A stretch of 64,000 nucleotides of DNA from the NCBI GenBank assembly GCA_029817715.1, contig JARUPY010000252.1, positions 2,914,001-2,978,000 on the forward strand, read 5' to 3'. Below the pieces are notes generated by a model. That model saw nothing but the letters and a program-made list of their open reading frames with translations, made no database searches and was not told the DNA's origin. The translations under genes and the position numbers were made by a program. This document shows positions 1-14,358 of the stretch, piece by piece. This DNA comes from Melastoma dodecandrum (Eukaryota > Streptophyta > Magnoliopsida > Myrtales > Melastomataceae). Every line of letters begins with the position of its first letter. The stretch's first letter is position 1.

Positions 1-320
1 GATACAGTATGGCTCTCTTTTTTAGCCAGTAAAGAATTGAACGCATGATTTTCTGCCGGGTAATGTTTGCAGAACAAAGATACTTTACCGGATTGTACAC
101 GTGAAATTATGATCAAATAAGCATACTTCTGCCAATGCTTGACCTGGATAGATGGATATATCTCGTAATGGAGTCTTAAAATTGATTGGAATGATAATGT
201 GTGCTGGCATAACATACTAATGAAATGTGCCTCTTCATTTTCATGTATTTTCTTGTTCTACTCCTGTTGCAAGCGAGACTATTTTTGTGCTTAATAGCAC
301 AAAATGTTGCAATATTGCAG
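1..320 (+). other. Intron of the SPA gene (left end of window)
   Basis: This AT-rich stretch has no coding signal and ends in a pyrimidine-containing acceptor (ttgcag at 315-320) directly before the SPA coiled-coil exon. It is most simply the intron that separates the kinase-like exons, outside the window, from the exons seen here. Confidence 0.6.
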
Positions 321-2455
321 CGAGTTGCTACAAAGCCAGTTTCTTAATGAGCCAAGAGATTGTCTGGAAGCGCGTGAAGCTGCAGCAGAGCTTAGAGAGA
401 AAATTGACAAGGAGGAATTGTTACTGGAATTTCTATTGTTGATGCAACAGAAAAAACAGGAAGTGGCCGGTAAACTTCAGGAAACTGTGTCCCTTCTTTG
501 CATGGATCTAGAAGAAGTGTCAAAACAACAGGAAATTCTGAAGAAAAAGGTGAGCCCATGCCTTGAAATGGAAAAGAATGAGGATACAGATTCAATTTTA
601 CCTTCACTAAATAGAGCCGACATGAGTGACTCTTCTACGATGGTATCAAGAAAGAGGGTCCGTCCTAGCCTATTCATCCATAGTTCTGAAGAAAGTTTCT
701 GTGGTGTTGATGATGGTCAAGGTTCTGATAAACATGTTGGAAATGAAGAGGGCTTCCACTCGAGGAGTTCTCGATTGATGAAGAACCTCAGCAAGTTAGA
801 GGCGGCGTACTTCTCGACTCGGTATCGGTCTATCAAATCTTCAGGAAGACCACTTGCCAGACTCTCACCTCTGAGCAGTGATGGTAAAGGGTCTGTTGTG
901 ATGACAGAAAGGAGTTTGGTGAATAACTCCGCATCAAAAGGCCAACATAGTCAATGTAGAAATACCGGATGGATACAGCCGTTCCTAGAAGGTTTCTGCA
1001 AGTATCTGGCTTTCAGTCAGTTGAAAGTGAAGGCGGACATCAAACAGGGGGATCTGCTAAACTCCTCCAAATTAGTGTGCTCCCTGAGCTTTGATAGAGA
1101 TGGAGAGTTCTTTGCCACAGCTGGCGTGAACAAAAAGATTAAGGTTTTTGAATACAATCCGATTTTGAATGAAGACCGTGACATTAACTATCCAGTTGTG
1201 GAAATGGCCAGTTGGTCAAAGCTCAGCAGCATATGCTGGAATACTTACATCAAAACTCAGATTGCATCTAGTAATTTTGAAGGTGTTGTACAGGTTGACA
1301 CTTGGCTCAATTTTATTATCTTTATTTATTTTTGTATTATTAGTGCTGTCTCTCTGAAAATTGGAGTTTACCAATAAATAATACTCTTTATTTTCAGGTC
1401 TGGGATGTTACGAGAGGTCAAATGCTTGTGGAGATGAGAGAACATGACAAGCGAGTCTGGTCGATCGACTTTTCCTCTGCAGACCCAACCCTGTTGGCCA
1501 GTGGAAGTGATGATGGTTCTGTCAAGCTATGGAGTATCAATCAGGCAATTCTATTTCTAGACTTGGTGGATGTCGGCTTTGAAAACAAACGTGCTATAGT
1601 CATCTACTTTCTTGCAATGCGTATCCTAACGGGGCTGTGTAACGAGTGTTCTTTATTTTGTGGTTTGCCACTGCAGAGGACAAGTATTGGTACCATAAAA
1701 ACGAAGGCCAACGTTTGCTGTGTTCAGTTTCCGTCAGATTCCGGTCGGTCACTTGCATTTGGTTCTGCCGACCACAAGATATACTACTACGATCTGAGGA
1801 ATCCCAAGACCCCTATGTGCACATTGGTGGGGCACAACAAGACGGTCAGTGATGTCAAGTTTCTAGACCCATTGACTATTGTGTCTGCATCCACCGATAA
1901 TACGCTGAAGCTGTGGGATCTATCGGCTGGCATATCTCGGGTTATCGAGTCTCCCATTCAGTCATTTACAGGTCACACCAATGTCAAGGTATAGCCATGA
2001 CCTTCCTCGGAATGAAATCAGAATTGTAATCCATATCTGCTGCCCTATTAGCTGTATGGCCATATGTATGTGGCCTTGTCGATTCTCTGCATTAATCCCC
2101 TCTTTTTCCTCTCAGAACTTTGTTGGATTGTCAGTTTCTGATGGCTACATAGCTACCGGGTCCGAAACAAATGAGGTATCCTTGGACAACTGCCTTCAAA
2201 AGCAACAGCTACAAATCTTTTTCCCGCTCATAGTTAGTGAACTGGGCATGTTTCCTGGAACAGGTATTTGTGTATCATAAGGCCTTCCCCATGCCCGCGC
2301 TCTCGTTCAAATTCAACACCCGAGACCCACTTTCCGGCCCCGAATCGGAAGACGCCGCGCAGTTCATTTCTTCGGTGTGTTGGAGGAGTCAGACGGCATC
2401 GACCCTGGTTGCCGCCAACTCCACAGGGAACATAAAAATTTTGGAAATGGTTTGA
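321..2455 (+). CDS. SPA3: SPA1-related protein (SPA3/SPA4 type), 3' part
   Basis: SPA proteins partner the E3 ligase COP1 in the nucleus and help degrade light-signalling transcription factors. The window holds the coiled coil and the WD40 propeller; the kinase-like N-terminus lies off the left edge. Exons read from splice sites: 321-1293, 1398-1544 (or 1565), 1677-1988, 2116-2175 and 2264-2455. The first exon opens with a charged, leucine-rich helical stretch (ELREKIDKEELLLEFLLLMQ), then WD repeats follow with motifs such as VKLWSIN, LAFGSADHK and NTLKLWDLS, and the protein ends ANSTGNIKILEMV, as SPA proteins do. The intron after WSINQ has a GC donor or uses a GT donor 21 nt downstream. Assignment to SPA3 rather than SPA4 is a guess; membership of the SPA family is secure. 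Confidence 0.93.
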
Positions 2456-2698
2456 GATGCCACCCCCTTATCGCGTATGGGAAATGGATGTGAATGAGAT
2501 GAGGGAATTGCAGATTGCAGGGAGGATTTGTTAGAAACAACAACAACACGCCTTTTTGCTGGCAGTTTTCGAGAGATTATAAAATAGCTTTCTCTTGTTA
2601 GAATCGCAATGTAAGATGTTACTGTAAAGAAGAATTTGACCAGCTGAAAGGGGAAGTTATATCGTCATCAATTGCCCCCCTTTTCCTCTCCCATTTAT

Positions 2699-2846
2699 TG
2701 GGCTTGGCCCAACTTGAAATTAACCTCGTTCTGATGGGCCGGGCGCTAATGAAGCCCAAGTGGGTGGTCTAGCCTATACGAGGCGCCCCCGGGCAGAAAC
2801 GTCGTATACAGTTTATAAGGCGACACGTGTCTGGTCTAAAACCCTA
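2699..2846 (+). promoter_or_regulatory. Site II motif cluster, G-box core and telo-box upstream of the acidic-tail gene
   Basis: Four TGGGCC/TGGGCT-type motifs lie at 2699-2704, 2707-2712 (reverse), 2735-2740 and 2753-2758 (reverse). A CACGTG core sits at 2824-2829 and a telo-box (AAACCCTAA) at 2838-2846, about 80 bases before the start codon. In plants this combination is known from promoters of genes for ribosomal, mitochondrial and proliferation proteins, where TCP factors bind site II elements. The link to this gene is inferred from position. Confidence 0.6.
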
Positions 2847-2924
2847 ACTCGGAGGCCTTCTTTTAAAACCTGCGAATCGCCTCCACACTTCGATCGCCAG
2901 CCAGGCCCTTCCCCTGGACAAACG

Positions 2925-3350
2925 ATGGCCTCCCCTGCAGTCAGGTCCCTCTCCCTACTCGGGAAATCCAAGATTACCCTGCCCCTACTCATCCGCCGCA
3001 CCGCCCTTACGGGCCAGCAGCAATCCGTGGCAGAATTGGGAACCGCATTGGTCAGCCAGCCCATCCTTTTCTCCCCCAAAGAGGTGGTCTCTCCTCCTCA
3101 TCCTCAGTCCTTTGTTTCCATAGGGAAGGATTCCCTGCTCGGAGGTGGAAATTCGTGGGCTTTGGGGCGCGAGGACGGCTTCAGGCTTGCTGGACGTCGT
3201 CCAGCGGTGCATGATGAGGACGATGATGGCGAAGAAGCGCTGGACGACGACTGGGATGAGAGCGATGACGACGACGATGACTCGGAGGACTTTGACGACG
3301 ACGATGATTTTGAGGGCGACGAAGACGTCCCACGGCGCAAGAGCAAATGA
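2925..3350 (+). CDS. Small protein with a long acidic C-terminal tail, function unknown
   Basis: A single open exon gives 141 residues. The N-terminus (MASPAVRSLSLLGKSK...) is rich in Ser, Leu, Arg and Lys with no acidic residues for the first 30 or so positions, as in organelle transit peptides. The last 45 residues are almost entirely Asp and Glu broken by Trp, Phe and Ser, closing with the basic PRRKSK. The same frame is open back to 2760, but the ATG at 2925 fits better: it starts the presequence-like part and lies just after the telo-box. Proteins of this shape are annotated in plants only as uncharacterised or spermine-binding-like, and I do not recognise a domain. Mitochondrial targeting is inference from the N-terminus and the promoter. 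Confidence 0.6.
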   Translation: MASPAVRSLSLLGKSKITLPLLIRRTALTGQQQSVAELGTALVSQPILFSPKEVVSPPHPQSFVSIGKDSLLGGGNSWALGREDGFRLAGRRPAVHDEDDDGEEALDDDWDESDDDDDDSEDFDDDDDFEGDEDVPRRKSK

Positions 3351-4926
3351 GATCGTAGTTTTCATTTTAAACAAAAAAAAAATGGTTCTTGTGCTTGGGA
3401 TTCCGTGTCTCTCCGAGTTTTAAGTCCATCGGTTATAAAACTAAATCTTCATTAAGCTTTTGGTCGTCCTGCCCACTCTCCATTATCCGTTTTTGACCTT
3501 GCTGGCGAAATTGAGCTTGTTGCTTGCCTGCGGGAGTGGCCTGTTTACGCCGTTGTTGTCTCTGAGCCCCCGGAGCCTTCTGCTTCAGGATCAAGGCATT
3601 GCCAACTTCCGAAGTAGTTTCAAACTCTAATGGCAGACTTGGGAACAAAGCTCTCGTTTAACAATGTTCAATGTCGTGTTAGCATTTGTCTGCCATTCAT
3701 TTTGATTAGTTAAGGACGATGGCAGTTGTGATTTGCTGCAAATAGAGGAAACAAAGCAAGGGCTGCTGCCCTTACTGTACCTCTCTAACAAAAACATGTT
3801 TCCCACTCGAGCGAAGAATGAACATTGCTGACAGGAACCCCCAATGCTCATTCGTTGCAGTCCATTCCGATGCCCTTGATCTAGACAGAAACCGACCGTT
3901 ACCCAACAACGTTCGTGCAGGCAGACAGGACGGCCTTTCAACAACTGTCTTGTGTTAAACACTGGCTCACAGGCCGCATACGGTAAGAATAACGGCAGAT
4001 TCTCTCAGGTGACACCCAGAGGTCTCATCCTCGAGCACACGTTGGACTTCCCCAGGCTTGCTATTATCATAGTAAATCAGCTAACGGGAGACCTCTTTAA
4101 CAAGACGAAGAGAAGGTCATCGCCGAGAAGACTTTTTACCTGCACCCTTCCCCGAGAAGAACAATATAGGGAGAACCAAAGCTCTTGCCGCTCTTCCCTT
4201 CCCCACAATATAGGAGGCCATTCCTTCAATCTCTCACTCGTAGGGAGAATAAATCCATAACTCGTAGATTACTAAATAACCTTTGGCTGTAACATTATTT
4301 GGCTGTAACACATTCACAAGTATTACCTGGGACAATGCCAACGGCAATGTTTTATTTGGTCCCGGGCTTGACCTGCATCGTCTCCACTGGTTCCCAAAAT
4401 GACCCTAAATTCATCATAAAACCAGAGAGCAAGGAACAGAGCAAATATTCTACCAATTACCAACAATCATTTCATTGCCATCTAAAGTTGTTGAATAGGA
4501 GTATATGACTAATATTTTTTGTAGACTTATGGGGTTTACACATTTTTTAACCTGACGTTTGGCATCGCCACGGCTTATTCTCTTGATCAAACAGACATGC
4601 AGTGGATCAGAAAAATTTGGATTCCGAAAATCCGTCCCTTTAATTAAGTTCCCCGACTTGGGGGAGGTGTTACCATGGAGCTTGAATGGTATAGGTCGGT
4701 ACAGATGATACCTCTGGAAGCAGACTCCCCTACAATGCATGAAGTCACATGATCCAATGGGTCAGAACAGTCGAACAATGTCATCTGCAGTCATTGCAGT
4801 GACATTATCGAATATAACTATACAATTTCATACGGATGAAAGTACAAGTAGTACAGCGGATACAGTGAATTAATTTGAAGTGGACTAAGTCACCTTGGCA
4901 AGTCATTTCCATTCCCTAATATAGTT
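3351..4926. other. Intergenic region, no supported gene
   Basis: This holds the 3' flank of the acidic-tail gene and the 3' flank of DEP1. A minus-strand frame at about 3433-3645 rich in Gln, Lys and Arg looks like it could be a terminal exon, but nothing upstream joins to it. I see no tRNA, transposon ends or other RNA gene. Confidence 0.5.
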
Positions 4927-9183
<4,257 letters not shown>

Positions 9184-9334
9184 CCTTCACCCCCACCCCA
9201 CCCCGGACAGCAGAAACAAACAAGACAAGCAAAGACTAAATCGGAGAAAAGGAATGTGTTCTTTCCGCTCTCCGTCTCTTTGCGGTCGCCTTCAGCCGCA
9301 ATCCATTTGACTGCGCAAAGCATTCTTGGTCTCT

Positions 9335-9401
9335 TGGGCCGGGCTCTGTTATCGTACCATGGGCCTCATAAATGGGCCCTCTGTTCTTAGCCCAATGGGC
9401 T
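9335..9401. promoter_or_regulatory. Cluster of five site II (TGGGCC/T) motifs between HBDH-like gene and DEP1
   Basis: TGGGCC occurs at 9335, 9360 and 9373, and TGGGCT at 9396 with a reverse copy at 9389-9394, within 67 bases. The cluster is 150 to 220 bases upstream of the DEP1 start (9183, minus strand), and the next gene's stop is at 9513, so DEP1 is the likely target. Only the motif density is seen; TCP binding is inferred from the known role of such motifs. Confidence 0.5.
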
Positions 9402-9512
9402 CCGTATGGTACTACAGTTTGCTCGCAACCTTGAGATTTATTCAGTTTCAATCCCCCGCACACTTAATGGGTCCGATTTAAGAGTTCAAAGGTTGGACAT
9501 CTATCTATACAT

Positions 9513-10855
9513 TCAAAGCTGGGCAGAAGGTTTCACTAATTCTGGTGTTTTCCGATAGTCGTAGACGCCGATCCCTCGCTTTCTTCCTAGGCGACCAGCA
9601 TCGACGTACTGCACCAGCAATGGGCACGGGGCGTACTTAGCTTCTCCTAAGCCATCCTGGAGCACCCTCATTATAGACAGGCAAACGTCCAGCCCGATGA
9701 AATCAGCGAGTTCCAAGGGACCCATCGGGTGATTCGTTCCCAACTTCATTCCTGTGTCTATGTCTTCCTTCGTGGCCACCCCAGTGTACAGAGTGTAAAA
9801 TGCTTCGTTTATCATCGGCATCAGGATTCGGTTAACGATGAAGCCGGAGTAGTCGTTCGAGCATATCACAGTTTTACGGAACCTGTGGAAACAAGTTCAA
9901 GACATGTTTTTACTGAGGAGAAGCTACCCCAATTATCAGGGAAAAAAACAGACGTACTGGCTCTAGTAAACCACAAATGGTGAAGTTGATAGTTGCTCAC
10001 CTTTCAGCAAGGGCTTTGGTTGCGGAAAATGTTTCATCAGAGGTGTCTGCGCCGCGTATGATCTCAACCAGTTTCATTACTGGCGGAGGATTCATGAAAT
10101 GCATCCCAACTACCTACAGGGGAAATGAAGCCCTCAATGCCAGGAAGAAGAGATATGTTGCCTTTCCTAAAGAAGCAGCTTTTAACAATGCAAATTTTTG
10201 CAATTTATGTGAAGACTTGTGACCCGAAACGAATCTCTGAAATGTCAACACCAAGGGACGCAATCCGGAAGACATGGACAGAAAGTACCTGGCCCGGTCT
10301 CCTCGTGGCAGAGGCTAAACGAGTTATTGAGATAGAACTCGTGTTAGATGCCAAGATCGCCGGCGCTTTGAGAATCCCGTCGAGATCAGAGAACAGCTTC
10401 TTCTTGACATCTTCGGATTCGACAATGGCCTCGACAACAAAGTCGCAAGAGCGCAGCTCGTCCAAGCTGGAGGTGCACCGTAACCTCCGCATGGCCTCAT
10501 CCCTCTCAGCCTTCCACAAAACCCGGAAAAAAAATCAGGCGACGACACTCCAAGAATGGACGCAACTCCACGCAACAAAGCAGCATTTACCACAGACCGA
10601 CCATCCGATAGTCAATAATCGGCAGGCAAAGAAATCAATTAACAAAAGACTGAAAAATCGGGTGACCTGGGAAAGGTTGCCTTTGGAAACGAGGCGTTGG
10701 ATGGAGGAGGAGATGAGATGGAGGGCCTTGCCGAGGGCGGCGGGGTCGTTGTCGAGGAGGTAGACATGGAAGCCATGGACGATCCCCAGCTGGGCAATAC
10801 CGGAGCCCATCTGACCGCCGCCGATCACTCCGATCACCTTGATCATCTCCCCCAT
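9513..10855 (-). CDS. HBDH: 3-hydroxyacyl/3-hydroxybutyryl-CoA dehydrogenase-like protein
   Basis: This NAD(P)-dependent oxidoreductase of the short 3-hydroxyacyl-CoA dehydrogenase family interconverts 3-hydroxyacyl-CoA and 3-ketoacyl-CoA; plant members are thought to act in fatty or branched acid breakdown. Four exons (10855-10667, 10510-10289, 10113-10001, 9882-9513) join in frame to 297 residues, the usual family length. Visible signatures are the Rossmann loop [14 protein letters not shown] near residue 10, the [11 protein letters not shown] strand, the catalytic-His segment [15 protein letters not shown], and the C-terminal dimer domain beginning [16 protein letters not shown] with [16 protein letters not shown]. 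The start chosen is the MGEMIK methionine; the frame is open 33 nt further upstream but that extension is not conserved. It is followed 330 bases later by DEP1 in the same direction. Confidence 0.92.
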
Positions 10856-11005
10856 CCCTAACTCCCCACCACCCCCAACAAACCCCACTCTTTATTACCA
10901 CCCGCTCCAAACGAGTGTGTCCGAAAGAGATAATATTGATGACAAACAACGTCAACAAAGTTGACTACAGACCGAGGATAGGATTGGATTTGCTTCCATA
11001 GATGT

Positions 11006-11018
11006 TGGGCTAGGCCCA
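11006..11018 (-). promoter_or_regulatory. Back-to-back site II motifs upstream of the HBDH-like gene
   Basis: TGGGCT at 11006-11011 and a reverse TGGGCC at 11013-11018 lie about 150 bases upstream of the HBDH-like start at 10855. The pair resembles other site II promoters in this window. Function is inferred. Confidence 0.4.
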
Positions 11019-11237
11019 TAAGTCCAACGTTCGCTGGCGATAACAAAAGAAATTGCTGGGGATATCAACAAAAGGAAGGATAACGCTGGGAATCTGATGC
11101 TCCCCATCTTCCCTTAACAAAGATACGCCATCTGTTTTTGTTGGAATTCATTTTCAGGATTTCATCAACAACAACGGGAATCTTACCCACAAAAGCTTTT
11201 TGTCTTCTTGTTTGAGACTGAACGCGACCTGCACTCT

Positions 11238-11255
11238 CACACACACACACACACA
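11238..11255. repeat. (CA)9 microsatellite
   Basis: A perfect CA dinucleotide run lies in the intergenic region between the divergent HBDH-like and SBP-box genes. Confidence 0.9.
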
Positions 11256-11488
11256 GCCAGAATGAAAGAAAAAAGATTTTAAAGTGTTGGTCAACAACAT
11301 TCAAGCCTTCCCTGCTTTCTTATCAAAAACTCTGTTTATGATCGATCCATCCCACGTGCATTTTTTTTTTATATTTATATATATAATCATCACGGATGAA
11401 TCCTGATTGTCGATAACACCCCCCCGGTGGTCCTTCTCCTATCACTACGACCTGCCTTTTTCGTTTATTCTCTCCACTCTTCTGCCAC

Positions 11489-11496
11489 TATATATT
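11489..11496 (+). promoter_or_regulatory. Probable TATA box of the SBP-box gene
   Basis: TATATATT lies 58 bases before the SBP-box ATG at 11554, preceded by a CT-rich tract. Position and sequence suit a plant TATA box, with a leader of roughly 30 bases. Confidence 0.45.
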
Positions 11497-11553
11497 GAGT
11501 GGCTAGTCGCAGCGCCATTTCGCCACACTGACATCCGGTTTCCCCCCAACACC

Positions 11554-12216
11554 ATGAGTGCCAAGCGCTTCGATGCCAAGAAGAAGCCCTCTCGCTTCGG
11601 AGAATACGACGGTGATGATCCGGAGGACGACGAGGCTCCCGTGGCAGCGTCTGAAGGGGAATTCCCTTCCATCCCGGATGACGATAAAAGGAAGAAAGGC
11701 ACGTCCTCCTCCGGGAACAGGAAGAATGGCAGCCGGGAAGCTTCCCTCCCGGCCTGCCAGGCTGACGAGTGCGTCGCTGATATGAGCGATGCAAAGCGGT
11801 ACTATCGCCGTCACAAAGTCTGTGAGGTCCATGCCAAAGCCCCCGTCGTCACTGTTTCTGGACTGAGGCAGAGGTTTTGTCAACAATGCAGCAGGTACTT
11901 TCGCCCCGACCTTCGTCGAGACTTTGAGCCAATGCTACAATAAATTCCTAAATCAAATCTACCTGCCATTCTGAGTTATGCTAGCAGGTTTCATGAGCTC
12001 CATGAATTCGACGAATCAAAGAGAAGCTGCCGGAGCCGCTTGGAGGGGCACAACGAGCGCCGCAGGAGGTTTATGGGAGACTACCATGGGGAGAACTCTG
12101 GCAGCAGCAGGCCAGAAAGTTCTCAGACAAGGGAAAGTCAATGCTGGCAACCAGATGGGAAAGGGAGGATTCAGATAGTGATCCCTGGGAATCCAGCTTA
12201 CCGAGCAATTCCATAA
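11554..12216 (+). CDS. SPL4: SBP-box transcription factor, small SPL3/4/5 type
   Basis: Small SPL proteins bind GTAC-core DNA and promote phase change and flowering downstream of miR156. Two exons (11554-11894 and 11988-12216) give 189 residues. The N-terminal 65 residues are acidic and low in complexity. The SBP domain then runs from [11 protein letters not shown] through [11 protein letters not shown] and [18 protein letters not shown] to [17 protein letters not shown], with both zinc-ligand sets complete and the intron in the usual place inside CSR|FHE. The nuclear-localisation end reads CRSRLEGHN where CRRRLAGHN is usual. A 20-base miR156 target lies 6 bases after the stop, which is the arrangement of Arabidopsis SPL3, SPL4 and SPL5. 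Which of the three is the closest relative cannot be settled here. Confidence 0.93.
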
Positions 12217-12221
12217 GAAGA

Positions 12222-12241
12222 GTGCTCCCTCTCTTCTGTCT
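12222..12241 (+). promoter_or_regulatory. miR156/157 target site in the SPL 3' UTR
   Basis: The 20 bases GTGCTCCCTCTCTTCTGTCT match the reverse complement of miR156 at 18 positions. The two mismatches are at site position 7, where SPL sites commonly mismatch, and at the last base, opposite the first base of the microRNA. The site begins 6 bases after the SPL stop codon, the expected place in SPL3/4/5-type genes. Confidence 0.9.
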
Positions 12242-14358
12242 TGTCCGCACCTTCAATCTACAAGCTGTTCTACCCTGCATATTATACATATAAGAGTTGA
12301 TAAGTAAATAAAGTGCAGATCCTGTCACTGAACAGTCAGGAGCAATGCCTTCACCAGAGGGGATGATTTAAATATCCGAGATTTGTAAGTGCCTTGCTCA
12401 TTGTTGTGAGCTTGAAATATGTGTACTCGGAATCTATGCCATGTAGCCAAACATAAAATGGAAGAAATAAACTGCGAGTACAGACAAGATCCGGGATCAT
12501 AAACTCAAAGGGAGAAAGTTGCAGGTGAAACCTGGCAGTTATGCTGAACATGCCATCATTTGCACTCTTTCTATTCAAGGCCTCTCACGATAAGTGGCTT
12601 TTGATGGATTTTGAGCTTCTTCTATCACTCAGCAATTTTTTATGAGATCCCCAGTAAAATCTTCCTAATAGTGTCTAAATCGAGTCTGGTTGGGATGAGT
12701 GCTCCGGTAAGGCAGACATACCATAACTCATCCATTGATGGTTACCCATCAACGTGAGGAACATCTCCTGAAATAAAGAAATAACAAAAAAAAAAAATGA
12801 TCTCGCGTGATGATCTTATCTTTCGAGCCTCCGAACATTTGGCACAGTGGAATTCTGGCAGTCAAGCCCCTTAATCCCAGTTCAGGAGCCTTTCTCCAGG
12901 ACGGTATTGTTGTCGCGTTACACAATCCAGATGGCTTTCTGCGGCATCTCCAAAAAAGCTGGGATTACTTGTGCCAAGAAAAAGGTTTCAGTGGCGCAAA
13001 CAATACTCGGGGCTTTTTGGGGGGAACCAGCGGGAGAACAACACAAAGTCGGTCACTCACCTCTGTACAATATCGTTGAACTGGTGCGACTCGAGAGAGG
13101 CAATCATGGCTCAGATGACCATCCAAGGTCATGAATGAAGTGGGATCGCCATCTTTCGATCGACCTGATCACAGCGATGGTGTAGTCATCCCAACCTTCA
13201 GGAGATGTTACGTGCGTCGACTACTTGCTGTCTCCACCTTCCTGGAGTTCGGCCATGGCCGATGATGCCCTCAAACCTTTTTCCCTGTCACATGACACAC
13301 GAATGAATTCCAATTCGATAAGCGTCACCATCAAATGTGATAAAAAAAAAGTAGAGGGAACGACAGTACAGCCATCTTGCGGAGGCCAAACCGCCCGAAA
13401 GTCCGATGAGGAAGAAGGTTCTGCTTGTTGGTGGCCCTGCAGAAAGGAGGAAGATTGAAGATTGACACCCGCTGCTCCCTTCACTCCCCTTCCGTTTCTC
13501 GATGCGTTTCTTGCAAACTCTTGTGGGAGTTTATCAGCAAACCATGACATCGAGTGATTGCATCCGCCAGTTTCCTGGGGGGGACCAGATGGGCCTGATC
13601 GGCCCAATATAATTCACACTGGGCAGTAATACAGGGGCCCATTTATCCTTAGGGCTAAACTAATCCACTCCGGTTCTTTAATTAATAGAGGATTTAAGAA
13701 GTGCTTAAGAGGAGAGGAGGGAATAAATAAATGATTAGCTCTGAGCAGGATTGGATTGGTGGGTGTTAATAATAATAATAATAGTTAAGAAAGAAAAGGC
13801 AATGGAGGGGGAAGCAGGCAGACATCATGAAAGATCAAAGGGGATTGGGCCCATTTGGTCCGTGGGTGGAAACCCAAATGGGAGACAACTGTGGTGTCTG
13901 GTGCCCCCCAACTTTTTCCCTTTTTAATATTTTAGTATTCTGTCCAAACAAAGCGGCCTCACCCCAGGATTTAATACAACCAAACCCAAAAGCCAGTCAA
14001 GAGAGTGTGTTGATCCCCATCATTAAACAAGATCCCATCTGGGTTTAAAATTAAACAGATCTGGGTCTTGCTTTGTTTGGGGGATTAGTGTTTGCCTTGG
14101 AAAGGTGGGGGGGGGGGGGGGGGGTTGGAAAGCGACAGACAAGCCGAACTCCAAAAGCCAGGAACATTAAGGGCTTCATCATTGGGGTCGGGGGGAAACG
14201 CACTCGTGCGAGAACACACCCACGTATCATGCCACTTCATGATAAAAAAAAAGAAATGCATATAAAACTGGGAAAGGAAAGGGTCCGTGAATTCAGAAAT
14301 GGACCACTTTCCCTTGTTGCTGTTGTTCCTTTGAATATATACTTGTCTAACAAGTGCA
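12242..14358. other. Intergenic region with short repeats, no supported gene
   Basis: This 2.1 kb region holds the SPL 3' end, an 18-base G run at 14107-14124 and a short TAA repeat near 13770. A minus-strand frame is open from 13607 to 13221 and, after one stop, to about 13110, but it has no recognisable domain. Site II-like GGCCCA/GGGCCC words occur near 13590-13645. Confidence 0.5.
14107..14124. repeat. Poly-G run of 18
   Basis: Eighteen consecutive G residues on the plus strand, 235 bases upstream of the MAKR-like ATG. Runs this long are hard to sequence, so the exact length is uncertain. Confidence 0.85.

Noticed and set aside
3104..3346. Poly-serine minus-strand frame
   Set aside because: It is the complement of the GAC/GAT/GAG codons of the acidic tail on the plus strand.
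10125..10763. 212-residue plus-strand frame
   Set aside because: It crosses two exons and an intron of the HBDH-like gene on the other strand and has no domain.
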